DNA from: CAZVYN01 sp964631125
GTDB taxonomy: Bacteria; Eisenbacteria; RBG-16-71-46; CAIMUX01
Assembly (NCBI GenBank): GCA_964631125.1
Contig: CAZVYN010000096.1
Location: 1 to 13,903 of the forward strand
Direction: 5' to 3'
Length of the DNA stretch: 13,903 nucleotides
Numbering within the stretch: the stretch's first letter is position 1; the number at the start of each line of letters is the position of its first letter. Position numbers and translations under genes: made by a program. The notes under the pieces were generated by a model. It worked only from the letters and a program-made list of their open reading frames with translations, was not told the DNA's origin and ran no database searches. This document shows, in pieces, positions 7,536 to 13,903 of this stretch.

Positions 7536-8222
7536 ATGGAAAGAGTTCGACGATCGATTCGAGGTTTCCGGGCCGCGGCTCTGATCGGGGGTCTCGTGGC
7601 GGCTCTCGCCGCGCCACTCGATGCAACGCTCGGCTCGAGTGCGAGCGTGTCGCCCGCCCACGCGCTCGTCCGATTGTTGGAGGGAAACCTCCGCTACGTC
7701 GCGTCGTTCGCGCGGCACCCCGACCAGAGCGAAGCGAGACGGATCGAAGTCGCCAACGGCCAGAGCCCGTTCGCCGTGATCCTGACTTGCTCCGACTCTC
7801 GCGTCGCGCCCGAGCTGCTCTTCGACCAGGGCCTCGGCAGCCTGTTCGTCATTCGGTTGGCGGGGCATGTCGCGGACGACGCCTGCATCGGGAGCATCGA
7901 GTACGCGGTCGAGCATCTCGGCGCGAGCCTGGTTCTGGTCCTCGGCCATGAGAAGTGCGGCGCGGTGAAAGCGACCCTGGAGGGCGGACACGCCCCGGGA
8001 CGGATCGGCGCCATCACCGAGCAGATCCGACCGGCGCTCGATCGCACCGGCCATCGGGGCGCTGATCCACTCGACGACGCCGTCTGCGCCAACGTCCGTC
8101 TGGTCGTCGATCGACTTCGCTACGCCGAGCCGATCCTGGCTTCGCGCGTGAAGCGCGGGACCGTCGAAGTGATCGGCGGCCGGTATGACCTCGACCGCGG
8201 AACGGTCGAGATCTTTCACTGA
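7536..8222 (+). CDS. Beta-class carbonic anhydrase with signal peptide
   Basis: The product has 228 residues and would catalyse reversible hydration of CO2 to bicarbonate with a zinc cofactor. CSDSR at 85-89 supplies zinc ligand Cys85 and the Asp87-Arg89 dyad. GHEKCGA at 137-143 supplies His138 and Cys141. All three zinc ligands and the dyad are present, so the enzyme should be active. SPFAVILTCSDSRVAPE and LFVIRLAGHV are standard family segments. An N-terminal extension (residues 1-33: Arg-rich start, core AAALIGGLVAALAA) is a probable Sec signal, placing the enzyme in the periplasm. GAGGAGG just upstream sets the ATG. The gap to the TPR gene is 58 bp, consistent with one operon. Confidence 0.93.
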   Translation: MERVRRSIRGFRAAALIGGLVAALAAPLDATLGSSASVSPAHALVRLLEGNLRYVASFARHPDQSEARRIEVANGQSPFAVILTCSDSRVAPELLFDQGLGSLFVIRLAGHVADDACIGSIEYAVEHLGASLVLVLGHEKCGAVKATLEGGHAPGRIGAITEQIRPALDRTGHRGADPLDDAVCANVRLVVDRLRYAEPILASRVKRGTVEVIGGRYDLDRGTVEIFH

Positions 8223-8227
8223 GGTTG

Positions 8228-8255
8228 GTCGCGCGGCGATAATCCCGCGCGCGAC
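8228..8255. terminator. Hairpin between convergent genes
   Basis: GTCGCGCG at 8228-8235 pairs perfectly with CGCGCGAC at 8248-8255 around a 12-nt loop. It sits in the 37-bp gap between the carbonic anhydrase stop (8222) and the stop of the minus-strand ATPase (8260), where a bidirectional terminator would be expected. No T-tract follows on either strand. Confidence 0.4.
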
Positions 8256-8259
8256 TCGG

Positions 8260-10359
8260 CTAGACCTCCCCCACCTCCCGTTGCCAGAGCAACTCCGCGA
8301 GGCGGCCGAGACCGCTCGCGAGGTGTCGGCGATAGGTGCTGAACGGAACGCCGATCCGACTGGCCGCCAACTCCTGCGTGTCGAGCGGTTGCAGATAGGT
8401 GTAGTGCACCGCGCGCAGGAACCGGAGATCGCGCGGATTCGATTTCATCTGCTCGGTCACCTCTTTGATGCGCGCCTTCAACGTCTCGACCCGCGCCTTG
8501 GTCGCGGCGTCTTCCGCGCCGGCGCCGCCCACCAGGCGCGTTCGAAGCAGCGGACTCTGCCGCAACGCGTCGGGCTGGAGCCAGTTCTTCACCGCGTCCT
8601 TCACGGCCGAGTCGAACTCTTCACGACTGAGCACGAGAAGCGTCTCGACCGGTTTGGGCGCCGATGGCGGGAGCATGAAGCCGCCGAGTTCCCGCTCGGC
8701 CAAGAGATCCAACCATGGGAGCGGCGGAACCTTCCGCCAATCGTGACCGAACACGCCGTACGTGCGGCCCTCGCCCGCAAAGTCCGCCGCGGAGATCCGC
8801 TGGAGATCGGCGTAGGCGAAAGGCGGCATCCAGAAGAGTGGATTGGAGACCGCCACGAAACTGAAGGCGAGGCCCGCCTCCGCGAAGAAGTGCTGCACGA
8901 TGCGCACGATCAGGAGCGACTGCGCCGACGACACCTGTTGATACGTGTCGCGCGCCATCCAGTGGCGGAAGTAGGTGACCGCATCCCCCTGGCGGAGCGG
9001 CGCGTGCTTCTTCAGATGATCGAGCGCGATGCGCGTGGCCGGATCCTTCTTCAGATCCTCCGCGCGGGCCGAGCTGAGTGAGAGCATGGAGAGGAAGCCG
9101 CGGAGTTCCTTTTTCGCATCGCGCACGACGACGAACCGCTCGGGCTGACGTTCGAACCAGAAGCGCACCCATCGCGCCGACTCCTCGCCCTCGTGCGTCT
9201 GCGTCAGCTCCAGGATCGCCGGCAGATCCGCGGGACGCGCCGCCTCGGTCGCGAGATCGCCCGCCGCCTCCCAATCGAAGAACGGCCGGACGATCGGATT
9301 GTCCCGATGCAGGAAGATGTACTCCCAGAGGACGAGCTGCTGCTCGATCCCCTGTGTTTCTTGCACCCGGCGCTTGTAGTAGCCGCGGGCGCGGCGATGC
9401 AGGTCGCCGTAGCGTTCTTTGTTCCGCCAGCGGAGGTCGGTTGCGATCGCCTCTCGCGCCAGCTCGTGTGGATAGACGCCGAGGCGTCCCACGTCGATGA
9501 ACGAGAGGCCTCGCAGCCACTCGAACAGTTCGGGCGCATCCGGGTGACCATCGTCTCCGGCGAGCAGTTCGCCCAGGAGCGGCTCGGTCGTGATGCGCAC
9601 GAGCGCGCAGGCCTCCAATGCGGAGCGATGCCGCGGCCCCGGCACGTTCTGCACGAATCGCTCCAGCAACGACCGGATGAGATCGGGCGCCTCGTCCGGC
9701 TGGAACGGGCGCATCCCCGGTTGATGGAACACCTCCGCGACGAGCGAGAGCGCGAGCGGATGACCGTGCGTGAACTGCAGGAACGCCTCGTGCTCTGCGC
9801 CCGGGATCTCCCGCCGAGAGAGGTAGGCGCGGCTCTCGTCCGGACTCAGATTGCGGAGCGAGACGAGCCGCAGCAGCGCACTCCAACCGGGATCACTTCG
9901 CCAGACCGGCTGCGGCGGTTGCCGACTCGCCATCACGACGAGACTGTCGGCCCCGAGCTTCGGCAGGAAACTCTCGCGCAGCCACGCGTCCAACGGGGCC
10001 AGATGCTCACACGTGTCGAGCACCAGGACGCGCGGACCGGGTCGTCGCGCCAACGCCGCGGCTGCCTCCTCGGGACGATCGACTTCCAGCGCCGTCGCCA
10101 GCGCGCGGAGGAACGGCTCCGGCGCCGGCTCGACACTTTGCGTGTCGAGATAGACCGAGCCGACGTCGCTCGTTTCACAGATGCGGACGAACTCGCGCAG
10201 CAGCGTCGTCTTGCCGATGCCGCCCGGTCCGTGGATGTAGAGGAGTTGGAACGCAGGTTCTTCGGCTTCGAGCGCGCCGCGGAATAGATCGAGTTCCGCC
10301 TGTCGGCCGACGAAGCGGCTCTGGCGCGCGCGGTTCAGTCGATCCGAAAGGCTCTTCAC
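8260..10359 (-). CDS. STAND-type P-loop ATPase with GNAT-like middle region and C-terminal HTH
   Basis: The product has 699 residues from a GTG at 10359-10357; no strong ribosome site is visible, so a start slightly upstream is possible. RFVGRQAEL (15-23) opens an AAA/STAND module. Walker A is GPGGIGKTT (44-52, Lys50), Walker B VLVLD (111-115), a sensor-like MASR is at 143-146, and GHPLAL (199-204) corresponds to the GxPL signature of NB-ARC/STAND ATPases. A winged-helix-like part follows (about 225-330). Residues about 380-570 resemble an acetyltransferase fold (RFVVVRDAKKELRGFLSML, YGVFGHDWR), but I see no clear acetyl-CoA loop. The end (about 658-692, TQELAASRIGVPFSTYRRHL) is a sigma-region-4/LuxR-like HTH. 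STAND proteins are ligand-triggered switches in transcription control, cell death or phage defence. There is no signal peptide, so it acts in the cytoplasm. It is alone on its strand. The fold of the middle is inference. Confidence 0.85.
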   Translation of the reverse strand: MKSLSDRLNRARQSRFVGRQAELDLFRGALEAEEPAFQLLYIHGPGGIGKTTLLREFVRICETSDVGSVYLDTQSVEPAPEPFLRALATALEVDRPEEAAAALARRPGPRVLVLDTCEHLAPLDAWLRESFLPKLGADSLVVMASRQPPQPVWRSDPGWSALLRLVSLRNLSPDESRAYLSRREIPGAEHEAFLQFTHGHPLALSLVAEVFHQPGMRPFQPDEAPDLIRSLLERFVQNVPGPRHRSALEACALVRITTEPLLGELLAGDDGHPDAPELFEWLRGLSFIDVGRLGVYPHELAREAIATDLRWRNKERYGDLHRRARGYYKRRVQETQGIEQQLVLWEYIFLHRDNPIVRPFFDWEAAGDLATEAARPADLPAILELTQTHEGEESARWVRFWFERQPERFVVVRDAKKELRGFLSMLSLSSARAEDLKKDPATRIALDHLKKHAPLRQGDAVTYFRHWMARDTYQQVSSAQSLLIVRIVQHFFAEAGLAFSFVAVSNPLFWMPPFAYADLQRISAADFAGEGRTYGVFGHDWRKVPPLPWLDLLAERELGGFMLPPSAPKPVETLLVLSREEFDSAVKDAVKNWLQPDALRQSPLLRTRLVGGAGAEDAATKARVETLKARIKEVTEQMKSNPRDLRFLRAVHYTYLQPLDTQELAASRIGVPFSTYRRHLASGLGRLAELLWQREVGEV

Positions 10360-10525
10360 AATGCGATCGAGCCTATCGGAGCGGTTCCGCGCCAAGCAAC
10401 CGCGCCGCTTCGGTCGCGACACTCCGGGCGGGACGGGCCGGGAGTCGTGTGGCACGATGGCGCCAGGTCCCACCTCCCACCGCGGGCGCCGCCCGTTGCT
10501 CTTTTTACACGGAAGGAGAAAGCTG
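10360..10525. promoter_or_regulatory. Divergent intergenic region with inverted repeats
   Basis: This 166-bp gap separates two divergent starts and must contain both promoters, but I cannot place a convincing -35/-10 pair. It holds GCGGTT (10381-10386) with AACCGC (10398-10403), an 11-bp-spaced dyad just upstream of the ATPase start. It also holds ACTCCGG (10421-10427) against CCGGGAGT (10438-10445) with one bulge. Either could be an operator, for example for the HTH of the ATPase itself; this is inference. Confidence 0.3.
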
Positions 10526-12700
10526 GTGGAAAGACACCCTGGAAAGACACCCGTCGCTCTGCTCATCGCGTTCGCATCGCTCGGGTTCGAGATCGATGTC
10601 GATCCCGTCGTCTCGCCCGATCGAGAGTTCATGGTCGTCTGCGAAGAGGCGCCGAACGGCGCCGCGCTCGTGCGTATCTTCGATCTCGATCCGCTGTCCG
10701 GGGCGCCGATCGCGGTGCGTGAAACCCGCTCGGTGCTCGGGTTCGCGCGCGGAGTCGACCCGATCATCCCCTCCGCCGGCGGACCGCAGGGCGCGTCCGT
10801 GGCCGTGCCGCTCCAGTCATCGAACGGTGCCTCGGCCGCGCTCCTCGTGCTGCGCGTCGCCGACGACGGTTCGATCCTGGAGGAGAAGACGATCCCCCTC
10901 GGCAATCTCGGGTTCGCCGAGAACGTCGACTTGGTCGTGCCGGTCAACGCGCCGGCGGCGGCGCCGCTCATCGCCTTCGCCGCTCTCGTGTCGCCGAACG
11001 GCGAGGAAGGACTCCTCGCGGTCGACCTCGATCCCGCCGACTCAGGCCCCGTCGGCGAGGCGTTCGGCAGTTGCACGTTGCTCTCATCCGACGGCCGAGC
11101 CGCCTGCGGACCGGGCATCGTCGTCAACTGGTTGAGCGGATTGACGCCCGGCGTCGATGGAATCGCGCTCTCCTGCCAGGCGATGTCGCCGAGCATCGAC
11201 CGCGTGCGCCTGTTCTTGCCGATCTCCGATGGCGTGACGGCGGATCTCCTCAGGCTCGACTTCGACGCGGCGACCGAACCGCCCGGCTTTCTCGCGCACG
11301 CCAGCGTCACCGCCATCAATGCCGGCGCGGCGCGCCCGACGCGGTTCCCGGGCTTCGAGCGGGATGTCGACCTCGTGCATCTCCTGCCGAGCGAGTGCGA
11401 CATCTCCGACACGCTCCTTGTCGTGCCGGTCGAAGGCGCCGGCGAGGCCGACCTCTACGCGCTGAACATGCGCGGTCAGGCGAAGTGGGTCCTCTCGGTG
11501 GATTCGACCCTGGGGCTTCCGATTCCGGGCTACGAACGAGGCGTCGGCCTGCTCACGCTCTGCGGGCTGCAAGGTTCGTACGCGCCGCGAATCGCCGTTC
11601 CGTTCGAGACGGCCGACGGCGTCGCCGATCTCTGGTTCGTGAGCACGTCGGACGGCGAGGTGTTCTCGCGCGTGACCGACCCGAACATCAATCCGGGACT
11701 CACGCTCTCCGGATGGCAGATCGGCGTCGGACCGGTGCGGTGGGACAGTGAGCATCTGCTCTTGCCGGTGCAAGCCGACGGCGGCGGCGCGGCGGAGCTG
11801 ATCTCCATCGACAACGACTCCAACGTCTTCGACGTGCTGCCATTGCCGGCCGGCTATTCGTTCACCCCGTCGGTCGATCTCTGGGTCGCCCCGATCGCCG
11901 ATCTCGATCGCACGCTCGTGGCGCCGATCGCGGATGCATCCAGCAACAGCGCCGACCTCCTGTTTTTCGAGGCGCCGCCGCTCCTCGACTCTTCGTTCTC
12001 GCTCGCATCTGCGAATCCGAGTCTCGACCTGCAGCCGTTCGTTTCCGATGTCGACCCGGGCGCGATCGACCCCTCGCAGCCGGGCAGCGCCTGGATCTGG
12101 GTCGCCGAGCAGTCGGGCGCGACCGCGCAACTGCGTTTCGAACCGTTCAGCGGCGCCGGAACGCAGGTCGCGGTCGCCACGTCCGGTCTGAACGGACATC
12201 AACTCGTCGTGGCGTCGATGTCCACCGGAGTCCTCACGCTCTTGCGCGAAGATCTGCTCGGTGTCCCTCCCGGAATCGATCTCGGCAGCGGCGCGGGCCC
12301 GCTCGCGGCCGTCGACCCACCCGCCTTCGGCGCGCCGCGCCCCGGCTTCGACGCTGACGGCGATCCTGTCGTCTTGCTGCAAGACCCGAGCAACGCCCAG
12401 CTCGCCTCTCCTGGGGCCGTGAACCGACCTTCGATCGATCTCCGCTTCGCCAATCCCTTCCGCGCGCCCGGCGTGATCCATCTCGACATCACAGAGACCG
12501 CCCCCGCCGATGTGCGCGTGTTAGACGCGACGGGTCGCCGCATTCGACAACTCGCCTCGGACTTGGTCGGACCGACCTCGACCTCGTTGGTCTGGGACGC
12601 GCGGGACGACCGCGGCCGGCCAGTGGCGCGCGGGGTCTATTTCGTCCAGGTGGCGGCAGGCAAAGCCCTCCGCGCCAGCAAACTGTTGGTGGTGGAATGA
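10526..12700 (+). CDS. Secreted repeat protein (about eight degenerate units) with FlgD-Ig / sorting C-terminal domain
   Basis: The product has 724 residues from GTG at 10526, with GGAAGGAG (10511-10518) seven bases upstream. The frame is open to 10361, but without a better ribosome site. Residues 6-17 (GKTPVALLIAFA) make a short, weak signal peptide. I do not recognise the family. The body has repeats that start G-[FYW]-x3-V-[DG] at about residues 20, 72, 129, 208 (weak), 276, 335, 396 and 443. Each leads into a strand of the form hydrophobic-P-hydrophobic, then G-x-A-x-L and an acidic end (VAVPLQSSNGASAALLVL; LLVVPVEGAGEADLYAL; IAVPFETADGVADLWFV; LLLPVQADGGGAAELISI). Units of 47-78 residues, mostly beta, suggest a beta-propeller. 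Residues about 635-724 are a sorting-type Ig domain with ANPF, VLDATGRRIRQL, WDARDDRG and GVYFVQV. Probably a cell-surface or secreted protein; no catalytic motif seen. Confidence 0.78.
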   Translation: MERHPGKTPVALLIAFASLGFEIDVDPVVSPDREFMVVCEEAPNGAALVRIFDLDPLSGAPIAVRETRSVLGFARGVDPIIPSAGGPQGASVAVPLQSSNGASAALLVLRVADDGSILEEKTIPLGNLGFAENVDLVVPVNAPAAAPLIAFAALVSPNGEEGLLAVDLDPADSGPVGEAFGSCTLLSSDGRAACGPGIVVNWLSGLTPGVDGIALSCQAMSPSIDRVRLFLPISDGVTADLLRLDFDAATEPPGFLAHASVTAINAGAARPTRFPGFERDVDLVHLLPSECDISDTLLVVPVEGAGEADLYALNMRGQAKWVLSVDSTLGLPIPGYERGVGLLTLCGLQGSYAPRIAVPFETADGVADLWFVSTSDGEVFSRVTDPNINPGLTLSGWQIGVGPVRWDSEHLLLPVQADGGGAAELISIDNDSNVFDVLPLPAGYSFTPSVDLWVAPIADLDRTLVAPIADASSNSADLLFFEAPPLLDSSFSLASANPSLDLQPFVSDVDPGAIDPSQPGSAWIWVAEQSGATAQLRFEPFSGAGTQVAVATSGLNGHQLVVASMSTGVLTLLREDLLGVPPGIDLGSGAGPLAAVDPPAFGAPRPGFDADGDPVVLLQDPSNAQLASPGAVNRPSIDLRFANPFRAPGVIHLDITETAPADVRVLDATGRRIRQLASDLVGPTSTSLVWDARDDRGRPVARGVYFVQVAAGKALRASKLLVVE
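10527..10552 (+). repeat. 13-bp tandem duplication at the start codon
   Basis: TGGAAAGACACCC occurs twice head to tail (10527-10539 and 10540-10552). The first copy begins at the second base of the GTG start. Thirteen is not a multiple of three, so copy number decides whether this GTG is in frame with the 724-residue protein; with two copies it is. Confidence 0.9.
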
Positions 12701-12711
12701 AGAACTGATCT

Positions 12712-12761
12712 GCGGTTGGAGGGGCCCGGGCGCGACCCACTTCGCTGGGTCCGCCAACCGC
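12712..12761 (+). terminator. Nested hairpin after the repeat-protein gene
   Basis: GCGGTTGG (12712-12719) pairs with CCAACCGC (12754-12761). Inside it, GACCCA (12734-12739) pairs with TGGGTC (12746-12751) around a CTTCGC loop. The structure starts 11 bases after the stop codon. No T-run follows, so it is a candidate terminator or 3'-end stabiliser only. Confidence 0.45.
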
Positions 12762-12815
12762 GTCCCACCACCACCCGTTCATGCGGCTGCCGGTCGGGCA
12801 GCGATCCCACCGAAA

Positions 12816-12854
12816 CTTGCCTCCGCGCGGCCAACCCCGTCCGCGCGGAGCAAG
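12816..12854 (+). promoter_or_regulatory. Strong hairpin upstream of the small secreted-protein gene
   Basis: CTCCGCGCGG (12821-12830) pairs perfectly with CCGCGCGGAG (12841-12850) around a ten-base loop. The stem extends by CTTG/CAAG across a bulged C at 12820. It ends 37 bases before the ATG at 12892. It could be a second terminator of the upstream gene or a leader element. Confidence 0.45.
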
Positions 12855-12891
12855 GCGCGTGGGCTCGCCCTGCGCGAGAGACGGAGCGGTC

Positions 12892-13488
12892 ATGTCGCAG
12901 CACGAGAGTTCACGGACGGTCGGCGTCGCCGTCCCCGTCACAGTCCCCGTCGCAGTCACGCTCGCCGTCACGCTCGCAGTCGGTCTAGGTCTCGTCGGCT
13001 TCGCCTCGGCCGCTGAAGGCGCCTCGGCCGATGCACGCAGCGTCTTCGGCGGAGGGGCCGTCGGCGCGGTCGGCGCTGCACATCTCGTCCGCTCGACCGC
13101 CGGACAGTCCGTCGTCGGGCCGTTCGCCGCGGGCGCACACGAAATCCAAGCCGGGTTCTGGATCACCTCGGGAGTCACCTCCTCGGCCGATGCCGAAGCG
13201 ATTCCACTCGCGTGGCGTCTCTACCGCGCGGCGCCCAATCCGTTCTCGGATCACACCTCGCTTCAATTCGACGCGCCGACCGCCGACGCCTCCGTGCGCC
13301 TGCGTCTCTTCGACGTGAGCGGTCGCGTCGTGCGAACACTGGTCGACGGCCCGGTCGCGCTCGGCCGCCACCGCGCCGAGTGGGACGGCCGCGATCACTC
13401 CGGCAAGCCGCTCGGCCCCGGCGTCTACCTCTGCGTCTTCGAATCCCCCGGAAAACGGTTCAGCCAGAAACTGCTGCGCGTCCGCTAG
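12892..13488 (+). CDS. Small secreted protein with FlgD-Ig / sorting-type C-terminal domain
   Basis: The product has 198 residues. GGAG at 12883-12886 sets the ATG at 12892; the frame is open upstream but that part is Arg/Pro-rich noise. The signal peptide core (residues 10-38) is an unusual run of x-Val/x-Leu dipeptides ending GFASAAEGASA. The middle (about 50-95) contains AAHLVRSTAGQSVVGPFAAG and EIQAGFWI, a short segment I associate with small secreted proteins of candidate-phylum bacteria. Residues about 108-198 are the sorting-type Ig domain: PNPFSDHTSLQF, LFDVSGRVVRTLVDG, WDGRDHSGKPLG, GVYLCVF, and a basic end. No enzymatic motif is seen. It is followed after 28 bp by another exported-protein gene, so the two are probably co-transcribed. 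Confidence 0.8.
   Translation: MSQHESSRTVGVAVPVTVPVAVTLAVTLAVGLGLVGFASAAEGASADARSVFGGGAVGAVGAAHLVRSTAGQSVVGPFAAGAHEIQAGFWITSGVTSSADAEAIPLAWRLYRAAPNPFSDHTSLQFDAPTADASVRLRLFDVSGRVVRTLVDGPVALGRHRAEWDGRDHSGKPLGPGVYLCVFESPGKRFSQKLLRVR
12922..12993 (+). repeat. Hexamer-type repeat inside a signal peptide
   Basis: Twelve consecutive six-base units encode GV AV PV TV PV AV TL AV TL AV GL GL. Near-exact twelve-base copies (GTCACGCTCGCC / GTCACGCTCGCA) are visible. As in the TPR gene signal peptide, slippage would preserve frame. Confidence 0.75.
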
Positions 13489-13516
13489 CTCGCCACCTGC
13501 ATCGAAGGAGTCGTCG

Positions 13517-13903
13517 ATGTCGCATCTTCGTTCGTTCCGGTTCCCGGTCGCTTTCGCCGCCTTCGCCGCGCTCGTGGCCGTGACGTTGCTCGCCGCGCCG
13601 TCGTCCGCGTCCATCCCGACGCAGGTCAGTTACCAGGGTGAGTTGCTCAGAGACGGCGCGCCGTTCGCGGGAACGGCCCAGATGAAGTTCGTTGTCTTCG
13701 ATGAAGACAACTCGATCTGGTCGAACGACGGCACGAGCGTCGAGGGGAGTCAGCCGACCGCCTCGATCTCGGTTCCGGTCGAGAGTGGTGTCTTCAGCGT
13801 GCTCCTCGGTGGAACGGGAATGGTCCCGCTCACCTCCACGGTGTTCGCCGGCGCCGCGGCGCCGCAACTGCGCATCTGGGTCGACACCGGTTCCGGATTT
13901 GAA
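13517..13903 (+). CDS. Exported surface protein, N-terminal part (cut by the window edge)
   Basis: The frame runs open from ATG 13517 through the last base, 129 codons, with no stop. GAAGGAG at 13504-13510 is a good ribosome site. The translation starts MSHLRSFRFPVAFAAF and has a Sec signal ending near residue 32 (LLAAPSSA), then SIPTQVSYQGELLRDGAPFAG, MKFVVFDEDNSIWSNDG, SVPVESGVFSVLLGG and LRIWVDTG. 'I-P-x-x-v-x-Y-Q-G-x-L', a 'lW' strand and 'v-x-x-G-v-F-s-v-l-L-G' are the signature of the N-terminal module of bacterial surface proteins that often carry tail-fibre- or collagen-like repeats further on. The C-terminal part is outside the window, so overall length and function are unknown. Confidence 0.8.
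   Translation, partial: MSHLRSFRFPVAFAAFAALVAVTLLAAPSSASIPTQVSYQGELLRDGAPFAGTAQMKFVVFDEDNSIWSNDGTSVEGSQPTASISVPVESGVFSVLLGGTGMVPLTSTVFAGAAAPQLRIWVDTGSGFE

Noticed and set aside
10450..10464. Sigma-54-like TGGCAC element in the divergent region
   Set aside because: The required TTGC half at the right spacing is absent (GATGG then CGCC follows).
10360..11412. Minus-strand open frame continuing 351 codons upstream of the ATPase start
   Set aside because: It is antisense to the repeat-protein gene, has no domain or ribosome site, and GC-rich DNA readily gives such open frames. The ATPase homology begins only at RFVGR near 10317.
11084..12481. Minus-strand 465-codon open frame
   Set aside because: Antisense shadow of the repeat protein; composition is Arg/Glu-rich and without domain structure.
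12781..12891. Upstream ATG extension of the small secreted protein
   Set aside because: Those 37 codons are Arg/Pro-rich, overlap the strong hairpin, and would place the signal peptide internally. ATG 12892 has its own GGAG.

Overview
The window is high-GC bacterial DNA with no RNA genes, CRISPR array, transposase or other mobile-element gene that I can see. Several features suggest a high-GC member of the FCB or candidate-phylum bacteria (Eisenbacteria-, Krumholzibacteriota-, Latescibacterota- or Gemmatimonadota-like). These are three secreted proteins ending in an FlgD-Ig / type-A-sorting-like C-terminal domain (N-P-F start, ...DVSGR.VR.L..., WDG.D..G..., G.Y...), a DUF4331 protein, and a YfiR/kinase/TonB-receptor signalling locus. 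This placement rests on protein style only; there is no marker gene.

Region 1 (1-3977) is a broken signalling and uptake locus. It opens with a perfect 41-bp inverted repeat exactly at the window edge. A YfiR-like (DUF4154) periplasmic protein follows, overlapping by ATGA a transmembrane hybrid histidine kinase. The kinase reading frame is shifted by one extra G right after its receiver phospho-acceptor Asp. In the shifted frame the receiver continues to the end of helix 4/strand 5 and then passes, in frame, into the C-terminal half of a TonB-dependent receptor barrel. The kinase 3' end and the receptor 5' half (plug plus early barrel) are both missing. This is either a real deletion or an assembly chimera.

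Region 2 (4253-8222) is a probable operon of three exported proteins: DUF4331 with a sorting tail, a TPR protein whose predicted mature N-terminus is His-rich, and a beta-class carbonic anhydrase with a signal peptide. Hairpins lie in the leader, in the first intergenic gap and over the carbonic anhydrase ribosome-binding site. I suggest, as inference only, a zinc- or metal-linked envelope module.

Region 3 (8260-10359, minus strand) is one gene for a 699-residue STAND-type P-loop ATPase with a GNAT-like middle and a C-terminal helix-turn-helix. It converges on the carbonic anhydrase and diverges from region 4.

Region 4 (10526-13903) holds three consecutive secreted or surface proteins: a 724-residue protein of about eight degenerate ~50-70-residue repeats plus a sorting domain, a small 198-residue secreted sorting-domain protein, and the first 129 residues of another exported surface protein cut by the window edge. 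The first of these starts at a GTG embedded in a 13-bp tandem duplication whose copy number sets the reading frame.
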